Positions 32,877 to 43,124 of a stretch of 64,000 nt of DNA are shown piece by piece. Both the position numbers and the translations under genes were made by a program. Each line of letters opens with the position of its first letter. The stretch's first letter is position 1. The DNA is from Shewanella fodinae (lineage in GTDB: Bacteria > Pseudomonadota > Gammaproteobacteria > Enterobacterales > Shewanellaceae). Under the pieces are notes generated by a model. That model ran no database searches and was not told the origin of the DNA. It was given only the letters and a program-made list of their open reading frames with translations. The stretch lies in the NCBI RefSeq assembly GCF_014651955.1, contig NZ_BMXW01000005.1, positions 157,955-221,954 on the forward strand, written 5' to 3'.

Positions 32877-34052
32877 ATGATAGGCACTCCCTTGAGTGAA
32901 GGCGCCAAGCGCGCCATGTTACTGGGCTGCGGCGAATTGGGCAAAGAAGTGGCCATTGAACTGCAACGCCTTGGCGTCGAAGTTATTGGTGTGGATCGCT
33001 ACCCTAACGCTCCGGCTATGCAAGTAGCTCACCGTTTTCATGTCATCAACATGTTAGATGGTGCAGCGTTACGTAAAGTTATTGCCGAAGAACGGCCACA
33101 TCTGGTGATCCCGGAAATCGAAGCCATTGCCACGCAAACCCTGGTTGAATTAGAGGCCGAAGGGCTACACGTGGTACCAACGGCGCGTGCGACTAGGTTG
33201 ACTATGGATCGTGAAGGCATTCGCCGCCTCGCTGCCGAAACGCTCGGACTGCCAACCTCGCCTTATGTATTCTGTGACACTGAAACTGAATTTAATGCCG
33301 CAGTTGCACAAATTGGCATTCCATGCGTAGTGAAGCCGGTGATGAGTTCTTCCGGCAAAGGCCAAAGCGTGATCCGCGATGCCTCGCAAATTGCCAAAGC
33401 ATGGCAGTACGCCCAAGAAGGTGGCCGTGCCGGTCAAGGCCGGGTCATTGTGGAAGGTTTTGTACCGTTTGATTATGAGATTACTTTGCTGACCATCAAT
33501 GCCGTCAACGGTATTCACTTCTGTGCGCCGATAGGCCATCGTCAGGAAGACGGTGACTACCGTGAAAGCTGGCAGCCGCAGACGATGACTGATGCCGCGT
33601 TAGCAAAAGCTAAAGAGATAGGTCGTAAAGTCGTTACCGAACTCGGCGGTTACGGTTTATTCGGTGTGGAGCTGTTTGTTAAAGGCGATGAGGTTTACTT
33701 CTCTGAAGTTTCCCCGCGGCCACATGATACTGGCATGGTAACCTTGATCAGCCAGGATCTGTCGGAATTTGCGCTGCATGTGCGGGCGATTCTCGGTCTG
33801 CCAATTGCGAACATCCAGCAGCATGGCCCCAGTGCGTCTGCCGTGGTGTTACGGGAAGGCGATTCCTGCAATATCCGCTACGATGGTATTGCTGCAGCGT
33901 TAGCAGAACCTGATACCCAACTGCGCCTGTTTGGTAAACCAGAAATTCATGGCCGCCGTCGGCTAGGGGTTGCATTGGCGCGTGATAACAATATACAGGC
34001 TGCTATCGATAAGGCACTACACTCAGCAGCCTGTGTGAAAGTCACCTTCTAG
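32877..34052 (+). CDS. purT: Formate-dependent phosphoribosylglycinamide formyltransferase
   Basis: Third-step enzyme of purine synthesis that uses formate and ATP instead of formyl-tetrahydrofolate. At 391 residues it has the ATP-grasp layout: [20 protein letters not shown] near the N-terminus, [15 protein letters not shown] as the ATP loop, and [14 protein letters not shown] as the metal-binding region. It is monocistronic, with its own promoter and terminator. Confidence 0.97.
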   Translation: MIGTPLSEGAKRAMLLGCGELGKEVAIELQRLGVEVIGVDRYPNAPAMQVAHRFHVINMLDGAALRKVIAEERPHLVIPEIEAIATQTLVELEAEGLHVVPTARATRLTMDREGIRRLAAETLGLPTSPYVFCDTETEFNAAVAQIGIPCVVKPVMSSSGKGQSVIRDASQIAKAWQYAQEGGRAGQGRVIVEGFVPFDYEITLLTINAVNGIHFCAPIGHRQEDGDYRESWQPQTMTDAALAKAKEIGRKVVTELGGYGLFGVELFVKGDEVYFSEVSPRPHDTGMVTLISQDLSEFALHVRAILGLPIANIQQHGPSASAVVLREGDSCNIRYDGIAAALAEPDTQLRLFGKPEIHGRRRLGVALARDNNIQAAIDKALHSAACVKVTF

Positions 34053-34061
34053 TGATCATCA

Positions 34062-34087
34062 AAACGCCCGCAATTGCGGGCGTTTGT
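34062..34087 (+). terminator. Rho-independent terminator after purT
   Basis: A perfect 10-bp stem AAACGCCCGC/GCGGGCGTTT with loop AATT. It lies nine bases after the purT stop, between convergent genes, and may serve both strands. Confidence 0.9.
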
Positions 34088-34104
34088 TTACCGCCACTAT
34101 CGCG

Positions 34105-35067
34105 TTAGTTAACCTGATTCTGAGTTTTACCCTGTAAATAGGCCACTACATTATAGATCGCGATATCCATCAGCTTTTGGCGAGCTTCAGTCGTTGCCCA
34201 GGCATTGTGTGGGGTAATGCTGATATTCGGTGCAGTGATCAACGGATTATCGGCTTTCGGTGGTTCGCTAGACAACACATCGACACCTGCACGAATCCGC
34301 CCCGCGTGCAGCGCTTCTGCCAACGCCGCCTCATCAATCAATCCACCACGGGCGGTATTGATCAAAATGGCACCGGGCTTCATCAATGCCAAACTGTCTT
34401 TATTGATCATTCCGGCGGTAGCATCGCTCAACGGACAATGCAGTGACATAACATCGGACTGACGATATAGCGTTGGCAAATCCACCTGTGTCACACCTTC
34501 TGGCAGACCTGTGCGTAGAGAACGGGTGTGCAACAACACTTTCATACCTAGCGCCAGCCCAATGCGCACCACCTGTGACCCAATATCACCGTAACCCACC
34601 ACCCCCAACGTCTTGCCACTGAGCGACGTTAGTGGTGCTAGGGTGAAACAAAAATCAATACTATTCGTCCAATCACCGCGTGCAACTGCTGCATGATGGC
34701 TGGCAACCTGCTGGGTATGATGCAGAATGTGGGCAAACACCATCTGTGCTACGGCATCAGGGCCATAAGCAGGCACATTGGTGACCACAATCCCTTGTGC
34801 TGCAGCCGCATTTAGATCTACCACATTGTAACCTGTGGCCAGCACGCCGATATAGCGAGCATCTGGCAGTTGCTTTAACGTGGCGGCATCCAATACGGTT
34901 TTGTTAGTCAGTAGAATTTGTGCGCCCTGAGCTCTAGCAACTGTATCTGCTGCAGTTGTTCGATCATAAACCTGCAATTGACCTAATTGTGCCAGCGATT
35001 CCCACGAAAGATCGCCGGGGTTAAGGGTGTAGCCATCAAGTACCACAATCTTGAGTGCCTCGGTCAT
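34105..35067 (-). CDS. D-isomer-specific 2-hydroxyacid dehydrogenase
   Basis: NAD(P)-dependent oxidoreductase of 320 residues, similar to hydroxypyruvate/glyoxylate reductases. The nucleotide fold has LGVVGYGDIGSQVVRIGLAL; catalytic Arg, Glu and His lie in NTARGGLIDEAAL, the following Glu region and NISITPHNAW. AAGGAG precedes the ATG. Exact substrate cannot be told from sequence. It is followed closely upstream by a small outer-membrane protein gene on the same strand. Confidence 0.88.
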   Translation of the reverse strand: MTEALKIVVLDGYTLNPGDLSWESLAQLGQLQVYDRTTAADTVARAQGAQILLTNKTVLDAATLKQLPDARYIGVLATGYNVVDLNAAAAQGIVVTNVPAYGPDAVAQMVFAHILHHTQQVASHHAAVARGDWTNSIDFCFTLAPLTSLSGKTLGVVGYGDIGSQVVRIGLALGMKVLLHTRSLRTGLPEGVTQVDLPTLYRQSDVMSLHCPLSDATAGMINKDSLALMKPGAILINTARGGLIDEAALAEALHAGRIRAGVDVLSSEPPKADNPLITAPNISITPHNAWATTEARQKLMDIAIYNVVAYLQGKTQNQVN

Positions 35068-35086
35068 AACAACTGTCTCCTTTTGT

Positions 35087-35695
35087 CTAAAACTGTAACT
35101 TCAATCCTATATTGGCCTGTCCCTGCCATACAGTGTCGCCACTATAATACCAAGCACATTGCTGACTCTGATGGCAATCAAAACGCTCATCATTACCCAC
35201 AAACGTGGCAAACCCTCTGACTTCTGACAGTAAGACCAGATTATCGGTCAGCAACAATTGTGCTCCGAGGCCTACACTCATCGAAAAATAGCTGGATGCA
35301 TCTAATGACTGCTCAGGTTGTAAACGCGTCAGACCAAAACTGCCTGTGATATAAGGGCGTAAATTATCACGAGAAAAGTACAGAGTACCACCGGTATGCC
35401 AGTAATCGACCGTCAGTTCATCAAGTCGTTGATCAATGCCATCAACGCGTTGGAGCAAGTCTGTCTGCTGGTGACTATAAAGAAAATAGCTATCGCTTAA
35501 CGGCGACAGCGTAAAACCGAGCATCACTCCCAAATGGCTGGAGTCTTCCGCCTTGCCTGAACGATAATAATCAGCATCGCTGACATCAAGCCCCTGCCCA
35601 CCAAAACTGTAGCCTACATAGGGAGTGACAAATACTTCGGTAGCACCTGCATTACAAGCCAAGAAACCAAACAACAGTAAACTGTATCGATTCAT
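35087..35695 (-). CDS. Outer-membrane beta-barrel protein
   Basis: About 202 residues. A signal peptide (MNRYSLLLFGFLACNAGA) is cleaved before TEVFVTPYVGYSFGGQG. The remainder alternates hydrophobic and polar residues in strand-like fashion, with YWHTGGTLYFSRDNLRPYITG and a final Phe (NIGLKLQF), the usual outer-membrane barrel end. It looks like an OmpA-N/OmpW-sized eight-stranded barrel. The start is the second or third of three closely spaced ATGs, chosen because AGGTGG lies just upstream. Function unknown. Confidence 0.78.
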   Translation of the reverse strand: MNRYSLLLFGFLACNAGATEVFVTPYVGYSFGGQGLDVSDADYYRSGKAEDSSHLGVMLGFTLSPLSDSYFLYSHQQTDLLQRVDGIDQRLDELTVDYWHTGGTLYFSRDNLRPYITGSFGLTRLQPEQSLDASSYFSMSVGLGAQLLLTDNLVLLSEVRGFATFVGNDERFDCHQSQQCAWYYSGDTVWQGQANIGLKLQF

Positions 35696-35747
35696 CATCC
35701 ACCTCACTGGTTGGACTTGCCGTCAGCACTTGGGTCAGCGTCAGAGA

Positions 35748-36515
35748 TCAACGCATGCCACGCGCTAGTTTTACTCTTTCATAAGCTGCTTGGATATCCT
35801 GCGCTTTGCGTTTGGCAATTTCCATCATCTCTTCTGGCAGCCCTTTAGCGACCAATTTATCTGGATGGTATTCGTTCATCAGCTTACGATACGCACGCTT
35901 CACATCCTGGTCGCTGGCTGCAGGAGTCAGTCCCAGCAGATGGTAAGCATCATGCTCCGAAGTGGCATTATTACTGGGCTGCTGAAATCTGAACTCCGCT
36001 TGCCAGCGCTTCAGCAGCGCTTCTAACTGTTGCTGACTGAATCCCAGTTCCCGCGCAATCGTGTGTAGAATATCCAGCTCTTTAGGGTGCAGCTCACCAT
36101 CAGACAACGCGGTTTGGATCTGGATTTCCAGAAACATTTGCTGCACTTCGCGGCGGCCCAAGGTCAAGGCCCGAAAACGTCGTAAATGCTGCTCTAAGTC
36201 GAAATCAGTGGCCTTTCCATCACGGAATGCTTGTTGAGCCTCGCGGCGGGCATCGCTGTCCAGTCGCAGAGTATCCATGAGCATGGAGGCAATACGAATA
36301 TCATTTTCGGTCACGCGGCCAGAAGCCTTGGCTATGTGCCCCATCACAGCAAAGGTGGTATTGAAGAATTGCATTTGACGCGCGGCAGCATCACCGGCAC
36401 CAGACATCCGCTTATCGAATTGGTGCCCCAGCCAGATCCCCAGCAATGCGCCGAAAAAACGGCCGAACATAAAACCGATAACACCGCCGAAAAATTTACC
36501 CCAAATTTGCATCAT
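35748..36515 (-). CDS. djlA: Co-chaperone DjlA
   Basis: Membrane-anchored DnaK partner. The N-terminus is a Gly-rich membrane segment (WGKFFGGVIGFMFGRFFGAL), followed by a TerB-like central domain and a C-terminal J domain (about 190-255) with intact HPD in YRKLMNEYHPDKLV. 255 residues, slightly shorter than E. coli. In E. coli djlA lies next to lptD; here it is near lptD too, separated by amgK and murU. Confidence 0.95.
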   Translation of the reverse strand: MMQIWGKFFGGVIGFMFGRFFGALLGIWLGHQFDKRMSGAGDAAARQMQFFNTTFAVMGHIAKASGRVTENDIRIASMLMDTLRLDSDARREAQQAFRDGKATDFDLEQHLRRFRALTLGRREVQQMFLEIQIQTALSDGELHPKELDILHTIARELGFSQQQLEALLKRWQAEFRFQQPSNNATSEHDAYHLLGLTPAASDQDVKRAYRKLMNEYHPDKLVAKGLPEEMMEIAKRKAQDIQAAYERVKLARGMR

Positions 36516-36569
36516 TTATCCTGTCATTTCACACATCTGCTGCCGTAGCATATAGGATGAGTAGTGAAT

Positions 36570-37241
36570 TTAAACGTTTACCGAATCGGTTAATCGCCGC
36601 TCCAGTGCCTGCAAACGCGTTACAGTGCCAACATCACACCAGTAAGCAGGCCAGTACTCCGCACTAACGAGTCCATCCGCTATCTTCTGTCTAAGCAGCG
36701 GCCCCAATGAAAAACGGGTTTCGTCTATGCCAGCAAATAGTTGCGGATGATAAATACCCATGCCTGAGAAGGTCAGTTTTGCCCCCTCTTCCGCCACCAA
36801 AAAATCCTCTTTCAAGACAAAGTCTCCCTGAGGATGATGAAGCGGGTTATCCACCAACCACAAATGCGCGAGGCAATTATCCTTCAGCACAGGTAACTGT
36901 GGCAGCTTATCGACAAAAATATCGCCGTTGATCACCAAAAAAGGCTCGTTGCCCAACAGCGGCAATGCCTGCTTAATACCGCCACCAGTTTCTAGCGCTT
37001 GCGCTTCAACGCTATAGTGAATCTTTACCCCATAGCGCCCACCATCACCCAGCGTCTCCATCAGTAACGGCGCTAACCAAGCACAGTTAATCACCACCTC
37101 TTGGATACCTGACTCAGCCAGATGTTGCAGATGGTAAGCAATCAATGGTTTTCCGGCTACCGGGACTAACGGTTTAGGTAAGGTATCTGTGAGCGGCCGC
37201 AAACGCTCCCCTCTTCCGGCCGCTAGAATCATTGCGCGCAT
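36570..37241 (-). CDS. murU: N-acetylmuramate alpha-1-phosphate uridylyltransferase
   Basis: Nucleotidyltransferase of the fosfomycin-bypassing peptidoglycan recycling route; makes UDP-MurNAc. The sugar-nucleotide signature MILAAGRGERLRPLTDTLPK opens the protein, with VINGDIFVD as metal site. Start ATG 37241 overlaps the amgK stop by one base (TGATG). 223 residues. A general glucose-1-phosphate-type transferase is the alternative, but the pairing with amgK argues for MurU. Confidence 0.88.
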   Translation of the reverse strand: MRAMILAAGRGERLRPLTDTLPKPLVPVAGKPLIAYHLQHLAESGIQEVVINCAWLAPLLMETLGDGGRYGVKIHYSVEAQALETGGGIKQALPLLGNEPFLVINGDIFVDKLPQLPVLKDNCLAHLWLVDNPLHHPQGDFVLKEDFLVAEEGAKLTFSGMGIYHPQLFAGIDETRFSLGPLLRQKIADGLVSAEYWPAYWCDVGTVTRLQALERRLTDSVNV

Positions 37242-38245
37242 CAACAGTGCTCTCCACACAAGGGGAATAATCGGTGCCGCACCCAATTGCCAAACGGCTG
37301 CAATTGAGGATAACGCTCACTGACATCGGCAATGTAGCCCAGTGTAAGCGGAATATCCTTTATATAACCTGACTTGCCATCACGATGCAGCAGTCTAGCA
37401 AAAATGCCTGCCGCCTTGATATGGCGCTGAAGTCCCATCAGATCGAACCAACGGCCAAATTGCTCAGCAGTGACTTGGCTATCCAGCAACTGCTGAGTCA
37501 AACACTGTTGATAAAAAGCATCACGGAGTTCATCAACGACGGAATCCGGCCAACGAATATAACAGTCACGCAGCAAAGATACCGCGTCATAGGTAATAGG
37601 CCCTTGAACAGCATCTTGAAAATCAATCACATACAACTGCTGATGGTATACCATCAGATTCCGGCTATGGAAATCCCGATGCATCCCTACCCTAGGTTGC
37701 GCCAACGCATTTTCGGTTAACACCTCAAAAACTCGCTGCAACAACTGTTGCTCGCTGCTATCCAGTGATAACTGCCAATGTTTCGCCAGTAACCATTCTG
37801 GAAAGATAGTGAGTTCACGTTGTACAAAAGCAGCATCATATTGAGGCAAGGGCGCTAAACCGCTACGGGTGACCTTGGCTATTTTAGGTAACAGCGCCAA
37901 CGCTTGCCGATACAAGTCGCTCACATTGTCAATGTTCAGCCGCGACAGTAACTGCTGGTCACCAAGATCTTGCTGCAAAATAAAACCCTCTGTTTCATTT
38001 ACAGCAATAATCGTGGGCACTGGGATATTTGCTTGATGGTACGCCTGAGCCAGCGCCAAAAAAGGCCTGTTATCCAGTTGTTCAGGAGGTGAATCGGCGA
38101 CAATATAGCTTTTGGCCCCAGTGACAACGCGAAAGTAACGACGGAAACTGGCATCGCCGGAGATTAAGGTCATGTTCACTGGAACACCAAAATGACACGC
38201 TAACCATTGCTGTAATTGAAGAAATCTGGAGTCCGACAAGGTCAC
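37241..38245 (-). CDS. amgK: N-acetylmuramate/N-acetylglucosamine kinase (anomeric)
   Basis: Aminoglycoside-phosphotransferase-fold kinase, 334 residues, that phosphorylates C1 of recycled MurNAc or GlcNAc. SGDASFRRYFRV is the N-lobe motif, GMHRDFHSRNLMVY the catalytic loop and VIDFQDAVQGP the metal loop. The start is GTG at 38243-38245; a TTG two codons later is the alternative. With murU directly downstream the pair forms the AmgK-MurU recycling route. It is divergent from lptD. Confidence 0.9.
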   Translation of the reverse strand: MTLSDSRFLQLQQWLACHFGVPVNMTLISGDASFRRYFRVVTGAKSYIVADSPPEQLDNRPFLALAQAYHQANIPVPTIIAVNETEGFILQQDLGDQQLLSRLNIDNVSDLYRQALALLPKIAKVTRSGLAPLPQYDAAFVQRELTIFPEWLLAKHWQLSLDSSEQQLLQRVFEVLTENALAQPRVGMHRDFHSRNLMVYHQQLYVIDFQDAVQGPITYDAVSLLRDCYIRWPDSVVDELRDAFYQQCLTQQLLDSQVTAEQFGRWFDLMGLQRHIKAAGIFARLLHRDGKSGYIKDIPLTLGYIADVSERYPQLQPFGNWVRHRLFPLCGEHC

Positions 38246-38335
38246 CTCGTGGCTCTTAGGATAAAATTGCTTTATTATAGCGGCGGAAAAAACAGGAAAC
38301 AGCCTGTGGTGACAGAGTTTTTCCCTGGCTGGAGT

Positions 38336-38367
38336 TGCAACTTAACAGATGCAACTATACTCTCCGA
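38336..38367 (+). promoter_or_regulatory. Weak sigma-E-like promoter upstream of lptD
   Basis: TGCAACTT (38336-38343), 17 bases, then TCTCCGA. This loosely resembles the sigma-E pattern (GGAACTT and TCTGA). lptD is a known sigma-E target in E. coli. The match is partial. Confidence 0.25.
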
Positions 38368-38407
38368 AACACGATTCCAGACAAAGAAGAACCGATAAAG
38401 ACCCAAG

Positions 38408-40702
38408 ATGCGGAAGCGACTGATACTGGCTCTGAGCCTCGTCACCCCCGTGGCAATAGCAGCCACCGACCCACAGACGGATGAAACCTACGGCCAGTGT
38501 ATCATTGTGCCTCCCGTTCCTTATAATCCTCCAACAACGGAAGACACTAACAAGAATAATCAGCAAATTGAAATTTCGTCAGATTATTCTGAAAGTAAGT
38601 TGGGACAGAGTGCGGTCTTTCAGGGCGATGTATCGTTATCACAGGCAGATAGACGGATCACCGCAGATAAGGCGTCGGTCGATCAACGGCTGCAACAATT
38701 GTCAGCAGATGGCAGTCTCGTATTTCAGGATTCGATGATAACGGTTACGGCTGAGTCAATGCAGGCGCAAATGCGATCTAACGTTGCGTCATTGACGGGT
38801 GCTCAATATTGGTTACATGGTCAGCAATTACATGGTAAAGCTAAAAACCTGCAAATCACTAAGAATAACAATTTGATCCTGCAGGATAGCAGTTTTACCA
38901 CTTGTCCCCCAGAGAACGAATCCTGGGTACTAGAAGCTCGCCGCATCCGCATTGACTCCAAAGATGAATGGGGTGAAATCTGGGATGCTAAGTTACGCGT
39001 GGGCGGTGTTCCGGTGTTTTATATTCCGTATATGACCATACCGATTACCGATAAACGCAAAACAGGCTTTTTGTTTCCAACATTTAGTTCCAGCACCACT
39101 AACGGTATTGAAGTATCTACGCCTTATTACTGGAATATTTCGCCAGAATATGACCTTACCTTTACGCCCACATATATGAGTTCTCGCGGCCTGTTCACCA
39201 AAACAGAATTCCGCTATTTGGCCGGAGATGACCAGCAGGGACAAGTCAATTTGGAATATCTCGGTAGTGATGGCAAATTGGAAAACAGCCCGGATCGCTA
39301 CATGTTTCACTGGCAACAGCAAGGGGCGCTGGATGAAAACTGGCGAGTACGCGCCAATTTCACGGATGTGTCTGATAATAACTATTTCAATGACCTGAAA
39401 TCAGATGTGAACCGAGCCACCGATAATCAACTTAACCGCGTCGGCGACTTGGGTTACTACACTGATAATTGGGACTTTGGTGTGCGAGTGCAGGACATCA
39501 AAGTGTTGGGAGAAGACGAATCACCCTATCAGGTGATGCCCCAGCTAACATACAATTTCCGAGCGCCGCGCTTTTGGCAAGGACTGGATTTTAGCCTGTA
39601 TTCTGAATTAACCAATTTTGAGCATCGAGGAGAAGACTGGAACTCCGCTGATCGCCTGCATTTTGAACCGACAATAACATTGCCTATTCAAGGGCCTGCC
39701 GGCTCACTTACCAGTGAACTAAAACTGTTACAGACTAACTACTGGCAACACAATATTAGCGACAATGAGTTACAGGAGACGGTTAACCGGACATTGCCGC
39801 AAGTAAGGGTTCACGGCCAAATCAATTTTGAACGTCAGACCAATTATTTCGACGAAAATTACCGCCAAACGCTTGAACCCCAATTCCAATATCTCTACGT
39901 GGGCTATAGAAACCAAGACGAAATTGGCATCTACGACAGCGCCGACCTGCAGCAAGATTATACCGGTCTGTTCCGCGACCGTCGTTATTCAGGTCTAGAC
40001 CGAATCGCTGATGCCAACCAGCTGACATTAGGGTTAACCACCCGGCTATTTGATGAGCACAATCTGGAGCAACTGAAATTCAGTCTGGGGCAGATCCTGT
40101 ATTTTGAAAACAGCAAGGTCAATCTCTATTCCGATGAGCTGCGACAGGAGAGTTCTACTTCAGTGTTGGCGGCGGAATTGGATGCCCATCTCTATAGCGA
40201 CTGGTTTATTAGCGGCGCAATTCAATATGACACTCGCTATAAAGAAAACAAAAAGAGCGAGGTCACCCTGGACTATCGACCGGGCCCCAACAAGTTGGTA
40301 CAGCTCAGTTACCGCTTTGTACCCGATCTGCTCAACCGAAACACCAATGATCGCGTAGACATTTCTCAAGCAGGCTTCAGAACTACATGGCCAGTCACTA
40401 ACAGTCTGTACTTTGTCGGTAACTGGTATTACGACCTGAACGAAGACCGTTCTGTCGAAACCTATACCGGCTTCCAATATGAATCCTGTTGCTGGGCAGT
40501 GCGTTTAGCCTATCACTACCACATTAAGACCAACTATCAGGACAACTACAATCCGGCGATTGATAATCGTGAATTATTTGAAACAGGTTTCTATCTTAAC
40601 TTTGTTATCAAAGGGTTGGGTGGTACAGGGCCACTCGGTGTCGATGACATGATGAATGACGGCTTGTTCAATTATCGAAAACCACTTTATCTGAGGAATT
40701 AG
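38408..40702 (+). CDS. lptD: LPS-assembly outer-membrane protein LptD
   Basis: Outer-membrane barrel that inserts lipopolysaccharide with LptE. A signal peptide (MRKRLILALSLVTPVAIA) precedes a jellyroll OstA domain (about 45-170) and the large C-terminal barrel. Conserved Cys include the one in YGQCIIVPP, TTCPPENESW and the CC pair in FQYESCCWAVRLAYHYH, which form the two disulfides. 764 residues. It heads the lptD-surA-pdxA-rsmA-apaG-apaH run. Confidence 0.97.
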   Translation: MRKRLILALSLVTPVAIAATDPQTDETYGQCIIVPPVPYNPPTTEDTNKNNQQIEISSDYSESKLGQSAVFQGDVSLSQADRRITADKASVDQRLQQLSADGSLVFQDSMITVTAESMQAQMRSNVASLTGAQYWLHGQQLHGKAKNLQITKNNNLILQDSSFTTCPPENESWVLEARRIRIDSKDEWGEIWDAKLRVGGVPVFYIPYMTIPITDKRKTGFLFPTFSSSTTNGIEVSTPYYWNISPEYDLTFTPTYMSSRGLFTKTEFRYLAGDDQQGQVNLEYLGSDGKLENSPDRYMFHWQQQGALDENWRVRANFTDVSDNNYFNDLKSDVNRATDNQLNRVGDLGYYTDNWDFGVRVQDIKVLGEDESPYQVMPQLTYNFRAPRFWQGLDFSLYSELTNFEHRGEDWNSADRLHFEPTITLPIQGPAGSLTSELKLLQTNYWQHNISDNELQETVNRTLPQVRVHGQINFERQTNYFDENYRQTLEPQFQYLYVGYRNQDEIGIYDSADLQQDYTGLFRDRRYSGLDRIADANQLTLGLTTRLFDEHNLEQLKFSLGQILYFENSKVNLYSDELRQESSTSVLAAELDAHLYSDWFISGAIQYDTRYKENKKSEVTLDYRPGPNKLVQLSYRFVPDLLNRNTNDRVDISQAGFRTTWPVTNSLYFVGNWYYDLNEDRSVETYTGFQYESCCWAVRLAYHYHIKTNYQDNYNPAIDNRELFETGFYLNFVIKGLGGTGPLGVDDMMNDGLFNYRKPLYLRN

Positions 40703-40814
40703 CGCGGATTTGTGGTAGATTGCTGAACCTCAGACAAAACTGACAGTCAAAAACTGGACAACTGCGGTGGCGAAATGCTGCCGACCAAATAAAAATGTGG
40801 CAAGGATTTTGTTA

Positions 40815-42119
40815 ATGACCCCCAGTAAAAGTTTAGTGTTTGCATTATGTGCGCTGGTAGTGAGCCATTTTGCCGTGGCGGAACCGCAACCGCTGGATCG
40901 CATTGCGGTACAGGTAAACAACGGTGTAGTGCTGGAAAGTGAAGTGCAGAATATGATGGCGGAAATTAAAGCCAGTGCACAAGAAAAAGGCCAAAAATTA
41001 CCTTCGGATAATGCCTTGCGCACCCAGGTAATTGAACGTCTGATCCTCACTAAACTGCAGTTGCAAACCGCAGATCGAATCGGCTTACATATCGGTGACC
41101 TGCAACTAGACCAGACCATTGCCAATATCGCCAAACAGCAAAATATGACGGTGCCACAGCTACAGGCCAAAATTGAGGCCGATGGTCAGAGCTTCAGCCA
41201 GTATCGTGAGCAGCTGCGAGAAGATATCACCTTAGGTGAGATTCAACGTATCCAGGTACAACGTCGGATCCAGGTATCGCCTCAGGAAATCAATCACCTA
41301 GTGAAACTGATCCAAGAACAGGGGCTTAAGAACGTAGAATTTCAGATAGGCCATATCCTGATTGAAGTACCACAGAATCCAACACCAGAACAGCTGGAAA
41401 GTGCCCGCAAACGTGCTGAAAATGTGTTAAGCCGCCTTAAAGAGGGTGCTGATTTTCGTGAATTGGCAATCGCCTCTTCAGCGGGACCCAAAGCCTTGGA
41501 AGGCGGTATTTGGGATTACATGAATATTAACGAAATGCCCACACTGTTTGCCGAAGTGGTTAATAATGCCAAAAAAGGCGACATTATTGGCCCAATTAAG
41601 AGCAGTGCCGGCTTCCATATTATTAAGGTTATGGATACGCGGGGCATGGAAACTAAAGAGGTTCAAGAAGTCAATGCCCGTCATATTCTGTTGAAGCCAT
41701 CACCGATCCTTTCAGAAGAACGCGCTAAAGCCACGTTAGAACAGTTCATTAAGGACATCAAAAGCGGTAAGGCCAAGTTTGCAGATTTGGCCAAACAGTA
41801 CTCTGAAGATCCCGGTTCTGCCGCTAAAGGCGGTGAATTGGGTTGGGCTGAGCCTTCTATTTATGTTCCAGAATTTGCACAAACCTTGTCACATCTGAAA
41901 GATGGCGAAATCAGTGAACCGTTCCGTTCCTCTTTTGGCTGGCACATAGTACAGCTCGAAGGCCGCCGGACTACAGATGCCACCAAAGAATTCAACACCA
42001 ACCGCGCTCATGAATTGATCTTCCGTCGGAAGTTCAATGAGGAATTGCAGAACTGGCTGGACGAAATGCGGGCAAGCGCATACATTGAAGTTTTCGATCC
42101 TCAACCTAACAGAGGTTAA
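40815..42119 (+). CDS. surA: Periplasmic chaperone SurA
   Basis: Outer-membrane-protein chaperone and peptidyl-prolyl isomerase. A signal peptide ends at [11 protein letters not shown]; the N-terminal chaperone domain and two parvulin domains (about 165-265, [12 protein letters not shown], and 275-375, [11 protein letters not shown]) follow. ATG 40815 is used, with AAGGA before it; the earlier frame from 40767 has no signal peptide. 434 residues. Confidence 0.96.
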   Translation: MTPSKSLVFALCALVVSHFAVAEPQPLDRIAVQVNNGVVLESEVQNMMAEIKASAQEKGQKLPSDNALRTQVIERLILTKLQLQTADRIGLHIGDLQLDQTIANIAKQQNMTVPQLQAKIEADGQSFSQYREQLREDITLGEIQRIQVQRRIQVSPQEINHLVKLIQEQGLKNVEFQIGHILIEVPQNPTPEQLESARKRAENVLSRLKEGADFRELAIASSAGPKALEGGIWDYMNINEMPTLFAEVVNNAKKGDIIGPIKSSAGFHIIKVMDTRGMETKEVQEVNARHILLKPSPILSEERAKATLEQFIKDIKSGKAKFADLAKQYSEDPGSAAKGGELGWAEPSIYVPEFAQTLSHLKDGEISEPFRSSFGWHIVQLEGRRTTDATKEFNTNRAHELIFRRKFNEELQNWLDEMRASAYIEVFDPQPNRG

Positions 42120-42124
42120 GCAGT

Positions 42125-43108
42125 TTGGACACTAAACGTATTGCCATCACCGCCGGCGACCCTGCCGGAATCGGCCCGGAACTGGTAGTACAACTGGCTC
42201 AGCGCAGTTGGCCAGCAGAGCTGGTCGTGTGCGCTGATCCGTCATTGTTGCAGTCACGGGCAAAAATGCTTGGGTTGAGCTTGCAGCTACGGCCCTATCA
42301 GCCGTCACAGGCACCAAAGCCACAAGAAGCGGGGACACTGACTATCGTCCCATTTCAGATGGCGGCAGAGGCGCGTTGTGGCGTACTGGATGAACAAAAT
42401 AGTGCCTACGTGGTTGAAACGTTAAGTTATGCTGGTGAGAAAAACATGAACGGCGAATTTGACGCTGTGGTTACCGGCCCCGTACACAAAGGCATCATTA
42501 ATCAGGCCGGAATACCGTTCTCTGGGCATACAGAATTTTTTGCCCATCAAGCGGGTTGTAAGGATGTGGTCATGATGTTGGCCTGCCCAGGATTGCAGGT
42601 GGCGCTGGTCACCACCCATATCCCGCTCGCCTATGTTGCCAAAGCCATCACCCGCGATCGCTTGCACCAAGTGATCAATATTCTGCATCATGATCTGGTC
42701 AACCGCTTCGCGCTGGAAAACCCGAAAATTTATGTTTGTGGTCTCAACCCTCATGCCGGGGAAAACGGTCACCTAGGGCGCGAAGAACTAGATGTGATTA
42801 TTCCGGCGCTTGATGAACTAAGGCAGCAGGGAATGCGGATTGTCGGCCCATTGCCGGCTGATACGCTGTTTCAACCTAAATATCTGCAAGATGCCGATGT
42901 GGTCTTATCCATGTACCATGATCAAGGGTTACCTGTGCTGAAGTCCATGGGATTTGGTAAATCGGTCAATATCACCCTAGGGCTGCCATATATCAGGACA
43001 TCGGTTGATCACGGGACTGCGCTGGAACTTGCAGGTACCGGTAAAGCAGATCTTGGCAGCTTTGTCTGTGCCTTAAACAAAGCCATTGAACTGGCACATA
43101 AAAACTAA
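42125..43108 (+). CDS. pdxA: 4-hydroxythreonine-4-phosphate dehydrogenase
   Basis: Oxidises 4-phosphohydroxy-L-threonine in pyridoxal-phosphate synthesis; a metal-dependent NAD(P) enzyme. The motif [14 protein letters not shown] opens the protein; metal-binding His occur in [27 protein letters not shown] and [11 protein letters not shown]. The start is TTG (42125-42127) with AGAGG upstream; no ATG fits. It begins six bases after surA. 327 residues. Confidence 0.96.
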   Translation: MDTKRIAITAGDPAGIGPELVVQLAQRSWPAELVVCADPSLLQSRAKMLGLSLQLRPYQPSQAPKPQEAGTLTIVPFQMAAEARCGVLDEQNSAYVVETLSYAGEKNMNGEFDAVVTGPVHKGIINQAGIPFSGHTEFFAHQAGCKDVVMMLACPGLQVALVTTHIPLAYVAKAITRDRLHQVINILHHDLVNRFALENPKIYVCGLNPHAGENGHLGREELDVIIPALDELRQQGMRIVGPLPADTLFQPKYLQDADVVLSMYHDQGLPVLKSMGFGKSVNITLGLPYIRTSVDHGTALELAGTGKADLGSFVCALNKAIELAHKN

Positions 43109-43124
43109 TCCCAACTGAGCATTA

